NCBI GenBank assembly: GCA_011389575.1
Contig: JAABUB010000018.1
Span: 1-48,642 of the forward strand
Length of the DNA: 48,642 bases
Direction: 5' to 3'
From: Desulfotignum sp.
GTDB lineage: Bacteria; Desulfobacterota; Desulfobacteria; Desulfobacterales; Desulfobacteraceae
Shown: piece by piece, positions 17,878 through 27,600 of the stretch
Layout of the letters: each line of letters opens with the position of its first letter
Position numbering within the stretch: the stretch's first letter is position 1
Program-made: the position numbers and the translations under genes
Notes under the pieces: model-generated
The model's input: only the letters and a program-made list of their open reading frames with translations
Databases searched by the model: none
Told to the model about the DNA's origin: nothing

Positions 17878-18262
17878 TTGAAAAAAATATCATTACAACA
17901 TGTGCTTGTGTTTCCTTTTCTGGGTTTGATTCTGCTTTCTGTTGCACTGGTGGGGTATGTTTCCATGCGCAACGGACAGCAGGGCGAGAAAGAAAGTGCT
18001 TTCCAGATATTTATGCCCGTGGCACCTGTTTTTGTTTCTTCCAGGGAACTGAAACAGAGGAAAAATCCTGGCCTGATGGACCAAATGGATTCGGTGCATT
18101 ATGACTGAGACCAGAACAGATACCTTTCCTGTCTGATTACTTGCGGTTCTGGCCCTGGCCCTGCTGGTGCTGGATCCCGGTGTGCATTTTTTACAAAAAC
18201 CGTTTTTGATGGAAGATATTGCCAAAAAGGTGCAGGAGGTGATAGATGATGTATTGTTGTAA
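17878..18262 (+). pseudogene. Relic of a membrane sensor kinase/receiver protein (ends only)
   Basis: The 5' part reads LKKISLQHVLVFPFLGLILL then SVALVGYVSMRNGQ, the N-terminal membrane segment typical of extracellular-sensor signalling proteins. It then runs into unrelated sequence and a stop at 18106-18108. In another frame, 18187-18262 reads GVHFLQKPFLMEDIAKKV then QEVIDDVLL and stop, the C-terminal helix of a receiver domain as found at the end of hybrid kinases. Sensor, kinase and most of the receiver are gone. An open frame extends upstream to 17713, but I see no protein family in it. Confidence 0.6.
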
Positions 18263-18326
18263 TTCCAGGTAGACGGTTGTAATAAGTATGCATCGGAAAT
18301 GGTTCCGAGCAAAAAGGAGAAATCCT

Positions 18327-18695
18327 GTGAAACATATTCTGGTTATTGATGATGAGGCACCCATAAGATTTTTGTTGCAAAAAATGCTTGAACGAGAGGG
18401 ATTTAAGGTCAAAACTGCTTCAGGTGGCCAAGAGGGAATGAAGTTGTTTAGAGAGATGGCCTTTGATCTTGTTATTACAGATATTATCATGCCTGAGAAA
18501 GAAGGCATTGAAATAATCATGGAAATAAGAAAAAAATACCCGGCCGTACCAGTGATTGCTATATCCGGCGGTGGATTTAATTCGCCACAGGATTACCTGA
18601 GTATAGCCTGGGCGGCAGGAGCAAAAACCGTTCTGGAAAAGCCTGTGGAAAGGGCAACTCTTTTGTCTGCTGTCAAAAAAATTCTGGAAGCTTAA
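18327..18695 (+). CDS. Single-domain response regulator (CheY-like)
   Basis: This 122-residue receiver consists of HILVIDDEAPIRFLLQ, phospho-acceptor DLVITDIIMP, Thr/Ser position VIAISGGG and VLEKPVE. I chose the GTG at 18327 because AAGGAG sits 7 bases upstream; an in-frame ATG at 18288 lacks a site. No output domain exists, so it acts by protein contact or as a phosphorelay intermediate. It follows the kinase relic, which may have been its partner. The 255-base gap after it shows no clear feature. Confidence 0.88.
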   Translation: MKHILVIDDEAPIRFLLQKMLEREGFKVKTASGGQEGMKLFREMAFDLVITDIIMPEKEGIEIIMEIRKKYPAVPVIAISGGGFNSPQDYLSIAWAAGAKTVLEKPVERATLLSAVKKILEA

Positions 18696-18950
18696 CAAAG
18701 GGAATAGTGTTTTTTCCCATGTTACCCTGATTCAACAGCGCTCCCGCCGAAAAAATGCCTGGCAACAAACCTCCCAACAACCCAAATAAGTTTATATGAA
18801 AGAACTGCCTGCTGATCCATTCTTTCATGTTTTGTTGTGCCCGGCAGGGCATGGGTGTTACTTCGAATGTTATAAATAAAGCATATCAAAACAACCCGAA
18901 ATCTGATATCGTAAAATGCTGGTATTTGCCTTCCCCGTAAGTATTGACCA

Positions 18951-19682
18951 ATGACAGCAGGCAGGATGAAACGAATGGAAAAATCACACAAGGCAAAAGA
19001 TATTTTACAGATAGATGTTTCAGAGGCAAAACTGACAGCCTGGCAGGAAATCGTGGATACCATGGCTGATATCATAGGTATCCCGGCCGGCCTTATCATG
19101 CGGCTGAATGATCCGGATATTGAAGTGCTTGTGTCAAGCAAAGGACAGGACAACCCCTACCATCCGGGAGACAAAGAAAGTGTCTGGGAATCCGGACTGT
19201 ATTGTGAGACTGTTCTCAAAAGCCGGGACAAGCTGCTTGTACCCAATGCGCTTGCAGATGAAAACTGGAAAGACAACCCGGATATCAAATTACATATGAT
19301 ATCCTATCTGGGCTTTCCCATTCTTTTACCGGATGGGAGTGCGTTTGGTACGATCTGTGTACTGGATAGAAAAGAAAATATGTATGCAGACAATTATGAG
19401 AAACTTCTCCGTAAATTTCGGGACCTGATTCAAGCTGATCTTGAAATCATTTACATGAACAAAATGCTGCAGGATGAAAACAAACAATTAACAGATTATA
19501 TCTCCGAGATTAAAACCCTCAGGGGTATATTGCCCATCTGCATGCACTGCAAAAAAATCCGTGATGACAAAGGATACTGGAACCAGGTTGAGGCTTATAT
19601 CCAGAAAAATTCAGAGGCCCGTTTCAGTCATGGTATCTGCAGGGAATGTGCTGAAAAATACTATCCTGACCTGAATCTTTAA
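18951..19682 (+). CDS. GAF-domain protein with C-terminal Cys4 (putative zinc) motif
   Basis: This 243-residue cytoplasmic protein has a GAF domain from about residue 25 to 165 (AGLIMRLNDPDIEVLVSSKG, ESGLYCETVLKSRDKLLVPNA, YLGFPILLPDGSAFGTICVLD). A short helix leads to a C-terminal module with CMHCKKIRDDKGYWNQVEAY and FSHGICRECAEKYYP, i.e. two Cys-x2-Cys pairs about 36 residues apart. This tail recurs at the end of many deltaproteobacterial PAS/GAF/receiver proteins and in the gene at 27601. I know of no established function. ATGs at 18966 and 18975 are alternative starts; 18975 has the better AGGCAGG spacing. Confidence 0.82.
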   Translation: MTAGRMKRMEKSHKAKDILQIDVSEAKLTAWQEIVDTMADIIGIPAGLIMRLNDPDIEVLVSSKGQDNPYHPGDKESVWESGLYCETVLKSRDKLLVPNALADENWKDNPDIKLHMISYLGFPILLPDGSAFGTICVLDRKENMYADNYEKLLRKFRDLIQADLEIIYMNKMLQDENKQLTDYISEIKTLRGILPICMHCKKIRDDKGYWNQVEAYIQKNSEARFSHGICRECAEKYYPDLNL

Positions 19683-19725
19683 GCCGGGTTTCAGGGGCCG
19701 GCAATAATGCAGCAAGGAGATTCTT

Positions 19726-20358
19726 ATGAAAAATGACGGTAACATATCTCTGGGTTTTGACAATGAAGTCTATCCTGCAGGTACGCACATGTGTCTCATC
19801 TACAATGATGAAGCAGAACGCCGAAAAATTATCACCAGATTTCTGGAAGGAGGGCTGAAAACAGGAGAGAAAGTTGCCTATTTTGTGGATAGCATGCCTT
19901 TGATGGATGTGTATGCCTGGCTGGAAGAAATGGATATCGGCATACCGAAAAAAAAGCTGAATGCCGCATTCACAGCAGCTGAAGCCCAGAAAACCTACTG
20001 CCCGGACAACACTTTTGTTCCTGACAGAATGCTGGCAACGCTACGAAACTTTTATAGCCAGTCTGTGGATCAGGGCTATCCCCATTGCCGTGTCAGCGGC
20101 GAGATGGGGTGGGCTTTAAAAAACCTGCCTGGTTCCGACCGGATCATGGAATATGAATCACTGGTCAATGTGGTTGTTGCCACGCATCCGGTAACCGCTG
20201 TCTGCCAGTATGATGCCAACCGGTTTGACGGAGCCACCATACTCAAATGCCTTGAGGTGCATCCCTACATGATTGTTCGGGGGCAGGTGGTGCACAATCC
20301 CTATTACATGACACCGGAAGAGTTTCTGGGGCCGCTTCAAAAAAATCCAGAGAAGTGA
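19726..20358 (+). CDS. MEDS-domain (DcmR-like sensory) protein
   Basis: This 210-residue protein matches the MEDS domain (methanogen/methylotroph DcmR sensory): GTHMCLIYNDEAERRKIITRFLEGGLKTGEKVAYF, then a small-domain region with SGEMGWAL and YESLVN, and a C-terminal HPYMIVRGQVVHNPYYM. MEDS has a RecA/KaiC-like appearance and is linked to sensing in methylotrophs and methanogens; the ligand is unknown. There is no DNA-binding or kinase domain, so it is a stand-alone sensor. The ribosome site AAGGAG is good. It is directly followed by a hybrid kinase gene and lies in the same locus as the corrinoid/methyltransferase pair. Confidence 0.82.
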   Translation: MKNDGNISLGFDNEVYPAGTHMCLIYNDEAERRKIITRFLEGGLKTGEKVAYFVDSMPLMDVYAWLEEMDIGIPKKKLNAAFTAAEAQKTYCPDNTFVPDRMLATLRNFYSQSVDQGYPHCRVSGEMGWALKNLPGSDRIMEYESLVNVVVATHPVTAVCQYDANRFDGATILKCLEVHPYMIVRGQVVHNPYYMTPEEFLGPLQKNPEK

Positions 20359-20379
20359 AAAAATGACAGGGGCGTGAAT

Positions 20380-22431
20380 ATGGATGCAGACATAAAAATC
20401 ATCGGCCAGCTCTCAACCGCGGAAAACATACTGCATGTTTTTCCCTCCCCCCGGAAAATAGGGGACTTTTCTACCCAGGCATTAAAAAAGGTTCCGGGCA
20501 TCGCCAGAAATTCTATTTGTTTCAAGGACTTATCACAACCATCCGGTGATCTGGTCAAAGCACCTTGTAAAGACTGTTATATGGCTTCCCAAGTGCCTCT
20601 TTCAAAGGTCCAACTGGTATGCGGGTTTGCCGGCAGACACAACCATAAAACCTATTATCTGAAAACAGCAGCCCATTTTTTTGGTTTTCTGATTATTGAA
20701 ATACAAGATCCAGACCTGTTTTCTCCCTATGCCCCGTTTATCAGCAATTTTTCCAATTCTATCTCCGTTACCCTGGAAAACCTCTGGCAAAAAGAACAAT
20801 TACAGACCAAAAATACGGTATTGAAACAGCACCGCCACAATCTTGAATCCTTGATAAAAAAAAGAACCCAACAGCTTGAAAAAAGTGAACACCTGCTGGA
20901 CCTTACCCAAAAAATGGCAAAAATCGGGGGATGGGAATGGGATGTGGAAAGACAGACCATGACCTGGACCGCTGAGACCTATCGCATCCATGGGCTCGAT
21001 CCCGGCAATCATGAAAAGTGTTCCCCTGAAACCAGCCTGAAATGTTACGACCCGGCAGACCAGCCAGTCGTGTGGAAAGCTTTCCAGCAGTGTATAAAAG
21101 ATAAAACCCCTTATGACATGCAGTTTCATATCACAACATACCAAAACCGCAGGGTATGGATCCGCACCATGGGGTTGCCGGTAGTGGAAGGCACCCGGGT
21201 AACCAAGGTCATCGGCAATATCAAGGATATATCTGATTACAAGAAACTGGAACAAGAAAGCATTGCCCTGACCAGACAACTCCAGCATGCCCAGAAAGCG
21301 GAAAGCCTGGGCCGCATGGCCGGTGCCATTGCGCACCATTTCAACAACCAGCTCAATGTGGTCATGGGCAATCTGGAAATGGCCATGGAGGATTCCCCGG
21401 CTGATGCGGTGTATCATGATAATCTGACTGCAGCCATGCAGGCAGCCGGCAAGTCTGCAGAAATCAGCGGGTTGATGTTAACCTATCTGGGACAGGGTGA
21501 GGGCGAAACCAGCAAACTGGAACTATCCAGATTCTGCCTGTCATATCTTCCCATACTGCGGCCCACCCTGCCAGGGGGCATTGTGCTGGAAACAGATTTC
21601 ATGTCTGTGGGACCGGTTGTTCTGGCAAATGCAAACAATATGCAGATGATTTTGAGCCACTTGATTACCAATGCTGCAGAAGCCATCGGTGACAAGACCG
21701 GCCGGATCAAACTGGCCACAAGTATACTGCCGGTATCTGATATTCCCAAAGTTGTCACCGCCCCTATTGACTGGCAGCCCGGTGCAAAAATGTATGCCTG
21801 CGTGGAAGTATCAGATACAGGGTGCGGCATAAGCGACCAGGATATGGAAAAATTGTTTGATCCCTTTTTCACCACCAAATTCACGGGCCGGGGCTTGGGA
21901 CTTTCAGTGGTATTGGGATGGGTAAAGTCCTGGGATGGGGCCCTTTGTGTAGAGAGCAAAAAAGATTGTGGTACGCGTGTGCGTATTTTACTGCCGGTGC
22001 AGGAGAATATGGTTTCACCCCCGTCTGCTGCAGTCAGCCTATGGCCTTCTGAAGCAAAAGGCAGCACTGTGCTGCTGGTGGATGATCAGGAGGCTGTGCG
22101 AAAAATTGGTGTGGGCATGCTCCAGCGGTTAGGGTTCTCCCCCCTGTCCGCTGCGGGCGGCCCGGAGGCTGTGGCCTTGTTTGGCAAACATCAGGACAGT
22201 ATCTGCTGTGTGATAACCGATCTTACCATGCCGGATATGGATGGATGGGAAACCCTGATGGCCCTGCGTAAAATTCGGCCGGATCTGCCCGTGATTCTGG
22301 CCTCCGGCCATGACCAGACCCAGGCAATGAACCGGGATCACCCGGAAAAATTTCAGGTTTTTTTACACAAACCATATGCATTGGTTCAATTGAAAAATGC
22401 CCTGCATAAGGCGTTACAGGATAAGACTTGA
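20380..22431 (+). CDS. Hybrid histidine kinase: GAF-like, PAS, HisKA, HATPase, receiver
   Basis: The protein has 683 residues. The N-terminal 150 form a GAF-like region with PCKDCYMASQVP. A coiled coil leads to a PAS/PAC domain (about 185-285; IGGWEWDVERQTMTWTAETY). The H-box is GAIAHHFNNQLNVVMGN, the ATPase has DTGCGISDQD and GRGLGLSVVLGWV, and the C-terminal receiver has VDDQEAV, phospho-acceptor VITDLTMPDMDG and LHKPY. No membrane segment, so it is cytoplasmic. I use the ATG at 20380, with AGGGG 7 bases upstream, rather than the GTG at 20374. It starts 21 bases after the MEDS gene, so the two are probably one transcript. Confidence 0.92.
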   Translation: MDADIKIIGQLSTAENILHVFPSPRKIGDFSTQALKKVPGIARNSICFKDLSQPSGDLVKAPCKDCYMASQVPLSKVQLVCGFAGRHNHKTYYLKTAAHFFGFLIIEIQDPDLFSPYAPFISNFSNSISVTLENLWQKEQLQTKNTVLKQHRHNLESLIKKRTQQLEKSEHLLDLTQKMAKIGGWEWDVERQTMTWTAETYRIHGLDPGNHEKCSPETSLKCYDPADQPVVWKAFQQCIKDKTPYDMQFHITTYQNRRVWIRTMGLPVVEGTRVTKVIGNIKDISDYKKLEQESIALTRQLQHAQKAESLGRMAGAIAHHFNNQLNVVMGNLEMAMEDSPADAVYHDNLTAAMQAAGKSAEISGLMLTYLGQGEGETSKLELSRFCLSYLPILRPTLPGGIVLETDFMSVGPVVLANANNMQMILSHLITNAAEAIGDKTGRIKLATSILPVSDIPKVVTAPIDWQPGAKMYACVEVSDTGCGISDQDMEKLFDPFFTTKFTGRGLGLSVVLGWVKSWDGALCVESKKDCGTRVRILLPVQENMVSPPSAAVSLWPSEAKGSTVLLVDDQEAVRKIGVGMLQRLGFSPLSAAGGPEAVALFGKHQDSICCVITDLTMPDMDGWETLMALRKIRPDLPVILASGHDQTQAMNRDHPEKFQVFLHKPYALVQLKNALHKALQDKT

Positions 22432-22440
22432 GAGAGTTTT

Positions 22441-23006
22441 ATGCAGATATCGAAAATGGTAAAAGCATTTTTTGTATTCTGGCTGGTGATCCCGGTTCTG
22501 GTGGTTACGCCTGCCCGGGCAGCAGACCAGTCTTCAAATGCCGGCAGGATAATCAAATCAGCCAGCGAGCTTGATTATCCGCTGCTTGTCCGCATATTCC
22601 CCCCAGGAATGTGCACAAAAATATTATCCGGATATGGATATATATGGGGATAAAATCAGCTGAAATGGCCGGAAAGGTACTGGATGAAATAAAAACAGAA
22701 AATCAGGGAGAGGAAAACAATAATGGCGGATAACCCGGCAGGAAATGGCGAAACCATCCTGATCGTGGAGGATGAAGAAACCATTCTGGAGATGCTCACT
22801 ACCATGCTGCAGAACTGGCATCCCTTTATCCGGAACTGAAATTTCTGTTCATGTCCGGCTATACCGCCGATGTCATCGCCCATCAAGGTATCCTGGATGA
22901 GGGTGTCCAGTTTATCCAGAAACCGTTTTCCATGAAAGATATCGCTGTCAAGCTACAGAATGTACTGGAAGGTGTCGATGACCATGATTTTAATAACCAT
23001 ACTTAA
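22441..23006 (+). pseudogene. Relic of a periplasmic-sensor hybrid kinase
   Basis: The first 70 codons encode a signal peptide (AFFVFWLVIPVLVVTPARA) and the start of a bacterial solute-binding sensor domain (IIKSASELDYP), then diverge and stop at 22653. From 22723 a receiver begins (NGETILIVEDEETILEMLTTM) but breaks after the first helix. The remainder continues in another frame as [20 protein letters not shown] then VIAHQ and EGVQFIQKPFSMKDIAVKL, to the stop at 23006. The sensor body, kinase and the phospho-acceptor part of the receiver are missing. The surviving receiver tail resembles that of the kinase at 23031. Confidence 0.75.
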
Positions 23007-23030
23007 TTGAAAAAAAGAAAGTGAAATTTC

Positions 23031-25868
23031 ATGTCACCCAGACCCAGTTATGCAGATTTAGAAAAAAGAATTCATGTCCTGGAACAGATTGCATCAGAAT
23101 ATGAGAACCTGAAAAAAGAACTGTCCGGCATCAGCACATTCAATGAAGATGTTGTCAAAGCAATGAGCGACGGCCTTGTGCTGACAGACATCCAGGGAAC
23201 TGTCACTTTTGTGAATCCCGGATTTGTGGCAATGCTGGGATACCGGCCCGAAGAGATTATCGGCCGGTTATGGCTGGATATCATATCCCTGGACCATTAT
23301 GACATGGTGCAGGAAGCGGAAAGACGGCGTGCTGAGGGTAAAACAGACCGGTATGAGATGGTTCTGCAGCACAAAAGCGGTGAAGAACTGCCGGTTCTGA
23401 TTGATGCCAGTCCCCGGTTTGACAAACAGACCGGAGAATTTGTTGGTACCCTGGGTTTTGTCACCGACATCACCCAGCACAAGCATACTGAATCAGCGCT
23501 CAAGGAAAATGCCCTGCGGTATCAGCTTTTGTTTGAACAGTCTCCCATCGGGGTATTTCATTTCGACAATGACGGCACCATTATAGACTGTAATGACAAT
23601 TTTGTGAACATCATCGGGTCATCCAGAAAAGCGCTGGTGGGCCTGAACATGCTCACCCTGCCGGATAAAAAACTGGTCAAAGAGCTGCAGCAGGCGTTAA
23701 AAGGCCATACCGGTTTATATGAAGGGGTTTATTGCAGCATCACTGCAGAAAAATCCACCCCGGTGAAAGTATATGTGTCCCCTTTGCTGGATAAAGAGGG
23801 AAAATCCTTTGGCTGTGTGGGTATTGTGGAGGACATCACCTACCAGAAACAGGCGGAAGAGGCGGTTAGAAAAAATGCAGCCATGCACAGCAAAATGGTT
23901 GCCAATATCGGGGATGTGATCGTCATCATAGACCGGGACGGCATCAACCGCTACAAAAGCCCGAATATTGAAAAATGGTTCGGGTGGAAACCTGAGGAAG
24001 TCGTGGGGGAGGTTACCTGGAAAAACGTACACCCGGATGACCTGTATACAACCCAGCAGTTTTTTGCTGATATTATACAAAAACCGGGATCTTCGGGTAC
24101 AATTGAGTGCCGGTACAGGTGCAGTGACGGGACCTACAAATGGATAGAGTTCACAGGCACAAACCTTCTGCATGACCCGGATATCCAGGGCCTTCTGGGT
24201 AATTACAAGGATATATCCGACCGGAAAAAAGCGGATGCGGAAAAAGAAAATCTCCAGACACAGTTGATCCAGGCCCAGAAAATGGAGTCAGTGGGAAGGC
24301 TGGCCGGCGGGGTTGCCCATGATTTTAACAACATGCTCACCGTGATCCTGGGCTATGCCCAGGCAGCCATGGATCAGGCAGACCCGTCCGGACCGGTGCA
24401 TAAAAATTTACAGGAGGTCCTCACTGCGGCCCGGCGGTCGGCGGATTTGACCCGACAGCTACTCACCTTTGCCAGAAAACAAATCATCGCACCCAAGGTG
24501 CTGGACCTGAATGCCACTGTGGAAAGCATGCTCAGCATGCTGCGCCGGCTTATCGGAGAGGATATCGACCTGGTTTGGCAGCCCGGCACAGGTCTGGGAA
24601 CGGTTAAGGCAGATCCTTCCCAGATCGATCAGATTCTGGTGAACCTGTGTGTCAATGCCAAAGATGCCATTGCGGATGTGGGGAAAATCACCATTGAAAC
24701 AGGGGCGGCATCCTTTGGCCAGGCTTACTGCCATGACCATCCCGGCGTTTCTCCGGGGGACTTTGTGATGCTGGCGGTGAAAGATGATGGATGCGGCATG
24801 GACAGACATGTCCTGGCAAATCTGTTCGAGCCGTTTTTTACCACCAAGGATGTGGGGGAAGGCACGGGCCTGGGGCTTGCCACAGTATACGGCATTGTCC
24901 AGCAGAACAAGGGTTTTCTTACGGTTGACAGCACGCCGGAACAGGGCAGCACGTTCATGGTGTATCTGCCCCGGCATATGGCGGCCAAAGCTTCCCCTGA
25001 CCCATCCCCCCATTTGCAGGCACCCGCAGCCACAGGACATGAAACCATTTTGGTGGTGGAAGATGAACCTGCAATTTTAAGAATGACCTGTATGATGCTT
25101 GAACGCCTGGAATATGATGTGTTATCAGCCGGTTCACCAGATGCTGCATTGGCCCTGGCCAAAAATCACAACAAAAACATTCATCTGCTTTTGACCGATG
25201 TGGTCATGCCGCAGATGAACGGCAGGGACCTGGCAGAAGAATTGAAAAACCTGCACCCGGATGTTAAGTTTTTATTCATGTCCGGTTATGCCGCAGATGT
25301 CATCTCCCTGCAGAACGTTGGAGACAAAGGTGCCGGGTTTATCCAGAAACCGTTTTCCAAAAACGAACTTGCCGATAAAGTGCGCAAGACCCTGGAATCG
25401 GTCAGAGAAAAAGAGGTTCAAGAGCGCCCGAAAAAAGAAAAAGCAGCGCTTCCCGGAGGTGATGAACATATCCTGCTGGTGGATGATGAAAAACCCATTG
25501 TGCAGCTTGAAAGCCAGATTCTGGAACGACTGGGCTATACAATCACTGCATTTACAGACAGTCTTGAAGCTGTGGCTGCATTTCAGGCAGATCCTGAGAG
25601 GGTGGACCTGGTTATCACTGACATGGCCATGCCCCACATGACCGGGGCCAAACTGGCTGGAGAAATGATCGCCATCAGATCGGATATTCCCATTATCATG
25701 TGCACCGGGTTCAGCGACCGGATCAGCGAAGAAACAGCTAAATATGCCGGGATAAAACATCTTCTCATGAAACCGGTGGTGATGTCTGATCTGGCCTGTG
25801 CCGTGCGCAAGGTGCTGGATGAAGCCAAAAGACAAAAGATAAAGGATATAATGGAACATGACAGATAA
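23031..25868 (+). CDS. Hybrid histidine kinase: three PAS, HisKA, HATPase, two receivers
   Basis: This 945-residue cytoplasmic protein has three PAS/PAC units between about residues 40 and 400 ([54 protein letters not shown]). The H-box is [20 protein letters not shown], the ATPase has [10 protein letters not shown] and [13 protein letters not shown]. Receiver 1 has [16 protein letters not shown]; receiver 2 has DMAMPHMTG and MKPVVM. Its last 11 bases overlap the start of the corrinoid-protein gene, which in turn overlaps the methyltransferase gene. That tight coupling implies a shared function, plausibly sensing corrinoid or methyl-donor status. Confidence 0.93.
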   Translation: MSPRPSYADLEKRIHVLEQIASEYENLKKELSGISTFNEDVVKAMSDGLVLTDIQGTVTFVNPGFVAMLGYRPEEIIGRLWLDIISLDHYDMVQEAERRRAEGKTDRYEMVLQHKSGEELPVLIDASPRFDKQTGEFVGTLGFVTDITQHKHTESALKENALRYQLLFEQSPIGVFHFDNDGTIIDCNDNFVNIIGSSRKALVGLNMLTLPDKKLVKELQQALKGHTGLYEGVYCSITAEKSTPVKVYVSPLLDKEGKSFGCVGIVEDITYQKQAEEAVRKNAAMHSKMVANIGDVIVIIDRDGINRYKSPNIEKWFGWKPEEVVGEVTWKNVHPDDLYTTQQFFADIIQKPGSSGTIECRYRCSDGTYKWIEFTGTNLLHDPDIQGLLGNYKDISDRKKADAEKENLQTQLIQAQKMESVGRLAGGVAHDFNNMLTVILGYAQAAMDQADPSGPVHKNLQEVLTAARRSADLTRQLLTFARKQIIAPKVLDLNATVESMLSMLRRLIGEDIDLVWQPGTGLGTVKADPSQIDQILVNLCVNAKDAIADVGKITIETGAASFGQAYCHDHPGVSPGDFVMLAVKDDGCGMDRHVLANLFEPFFTTKDVGEGTGLGLATVYGIVQQNKGFLTVDSTPEQGSTFMVYLPRHMAAKASPDPSPHLQAPAATGHETILVVEDEPAILRMTCMMLERLEYDVLSAGSPDAALALAKNHNKNIHLLLTDVVMPQMNGRDLAEELKNLHPDVKFLFMSGYAADVISLQNVGDKGAGFIQKPFSKNELADKVRKTLESVREKEVQERPKKEKAALPGGDEHILLVDDEKPIVQLESQILERLGYTITAFTDSLEAVAAFQADPERVDLVITDMAMPHMTGAKLAGEMIAIRSDIPIIMCTGFSDRISEETAKYAGIKHLLMKPVVMSDLACAVRKVLDEAKRQKIKDIMEHDR

Positions 25869-26493
25869 AACTGTGGATGCATTCACCCGGGCCCTGCTGG
25901 ATGTGGACAGACTGGCCGCAAAACAGATTTTACAAAAGCGCGGTCATGATACCTCTCCCATAAAATTTGCCGAAGATGTGGTGCTGCCGGCGCTTGAACG
26001 TATCGGAGCCGGATGGCAGGCGGGGACGCTTGCGCTTTCACAGGTTTACATGGCCGGCAGAATCTGTGAAGACCTCATTGACCAGATTCTGCCGCCGGAA
26101 GATCCTGACAGAAAAAACCAGCCCAAAATGGCCATCTGTATTCTCAGCGACCACCACAAACTGGGAAAAATCATGGTCTATTCCTTTTTGCGGGCCAGCG
26201 GGTTTGATCTGGCAGACTACGGGGTGATGGAAGTGGATGACCTGGTGGGACAGGTAAAAAAAGATAAGATTGACATATTGCTGATCTCTGTTCTGATGCT
26301 GCCCTCGGCTTTGAAAATAAAAGCTGTCAAACAAAAACTTGCCCGTCTCGGGTGTGATGTGAAACTCATTGTGGGCGGGGCCCCGTTCCGATTTGATGAC
26401 CAATTGTGGAAAACAGTGGGCGCTGATGCCATGTGCAGGGATGCATCAGATGCTGTGGCTGTCATCGAAAAAATCATGGAGGGTATGGCATGA
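25858..26493 (+). CDS. Corrinoid (B12)-binding methyltransferase-type protein
   Basis: The protein has 211 residues. A helical cap domain (about 1-85; RIGAGWQAGTLALSQVYMAGRI) is followed by a B12-binding Rossmann domain. It has the DxHxxG signature in SDHHKLGK (His is the lower cobalt ligand), LLISVLML, and IVGGAPF. These match corrinoid proteins of methyltransferase systems, although the cap motif is divergent. It overlaps the upstream kinase gene by 11 bases and the methyltransferase gene by 4. It may carry methyl groups for the next gene's product, or serve as the corrinoid-binding sensor subunit of the kinase. Confidence 0.9.
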   Translation: MTDKTVDAFTRALLDVDRLAAKQILQKRGHDTSPIKFAEDVVLPALERIGAGWQAGTLALSQVYMAGRICEDLIDQILPPEDPDRKNQPKMAICILSDHHKLGKIMVYSFLRASGFDLADYGVMEVDDLVGQVKKDKIDILLISVLMLPSALKIKAVKQKLARLGCDVKLIVGGAPFRFDDQLWKTVGADAMCRDASDAVAVIEKIMEGMA

Positions 26494-27545
26494 ATCAGAC
26501 ATCTGTCACATCAATGCAGCGGGTTCTGACAACCCTTGGACACCGGGAACCGGACCAGGTCCCGTTTTTTCTTCTGGCCACACTGCATGGCGCAAAAGAG
26601 GTGGGGCTGCCCATTAAAACCTATTTTTCAGACCCGGACAATGTGGTGGAAGGGCAGATGCGGCTGCTGGCAAAATACAGGCATGACTGTATTTACAGCT
26701 TTTTTTACGCGCCGGTGGAAATTGCGGCATTCGGCGGAGAGGTGATCTTTATGGATGACGGTCCCCCAAACTCCGGTGAACCGGTTATCAAAAAAGCAGG
26801 GGACATAAAAAATCTGGCAGTGCCGGATGTGAAAAACACCCCGTGCCTGGAAAAGGTGTTGACGGCAACACACAGGCTCAAAGAAAGGGTAAAAGATACC
26901 GTGCCCATCATCGGTGTTGTAATGTCTCCGTTTTCCCTGCCGGTGATGCAGATGGGTTTTGACAGATATTTTGACCTGATGTTTGACAAACCGGATCTGT
27001 TCGCACACCTGATGCAGGTCAACCAGGCCTTTTGTTTGGCATGGGCCAATGCCCAGCTGGCAGCCGGCGCCACAGCCATCTGCTATTTTGATCCGATTTC
27101 CTCCACCACCATCACCACCAGGGACATGTATCTGAAAATCGGGTTTAAAATTGCCAAACAGACCCTGGCAAAGATCAATGGCCCCACTGCCACGCACATG
27201 GCCTCCGGCCGGTGTCTGCCCATCATTGATGATATTGCCGCCACCGGAACTGCGGCTGTCGGGGTGAGCTGCCATGAAAACATGACCCTGATAAAAAACG
27301 CCTGCAGGGACAAACTGGCGGTCATCGGAAATTTAAACGGTATAGAGATGTGCCGCTGGTCTTCCGAAGATGCTGAAAACCATGTGAAAGAGGTGATAAC
27401 AAAGGCCGGCCCCGGCGGCGGATTCATCTTGTCCGACAACCACGGGGAGATACCCTTTCAGGTGCCGGATGAGGTGTTGATGGCCATATCCGAAGCAGTG
27501 CATGAATGGGGCCGGTATCCCTTGAACTGGACAGCAGACAAATAA
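26490..27545 (+). CDS. Uroporphyrinogen decarboxylase-family (MtaA/CmuA-like) methyltransferase
   Basis: The 351-residue protein starts at the ATG at 26490, four bases inside the upstream gene. The fold family is that of UroD and the corrinoid:CoM methyltransferases MtaA/MtbA: HREPDQVPFF near the start, GVVMSPFSLPVMQMGFD, DPISSTTITTRDMY, and the late region THMASGRCLPIIDDIAATG. The usual zinc triad of MtaA (His-x-Cys and a distant Cys) is not intact: the first Cys position reads Ala/Ser, with a Cys a few residues later, and the last is replaced in SDNHGEIPFQVPDEV. It could use other ligands or have a non-methyltransferase role. Coupling to a corrinoid protein favours methyl transfer. Confidence 0.85.
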   Translation: MNQTSVTSMQRVLTTLGHREPDQVPFFLLATLHGAKEVGLPIKTYFSDPDNVVEGQMRLLAKYRHDCIYSFFYAPVEIAAFGGEVIFMDDGPPNSGEPVIKKAGDIKNLAVPDVKNTPCLEKVLTATHRLKERVKDTVPIIGVVMSPFSLPVMQMGFDRYFDLMFDKPDLFAHLMQVNQAFCLAWANAQLAAGATAICYFDPISSTTITTRDMYLKIGFKIAKQTLAKINGPTATHMASGRCLPIIDDIAATGTAAVGVSCHENMTLIKNACRDKLAVIGNLNGIEMCRWSSEDAENHVKEVITKAGPGGGFILSDNHGEIPFQVPDEVLMAISEAVHEWGRYPLNWTADK

Positions 27546-27600
27546 ACGGGACATCAGACAAACCACAACTGAAAATTCTATTATATCAACAAGGATGGTA

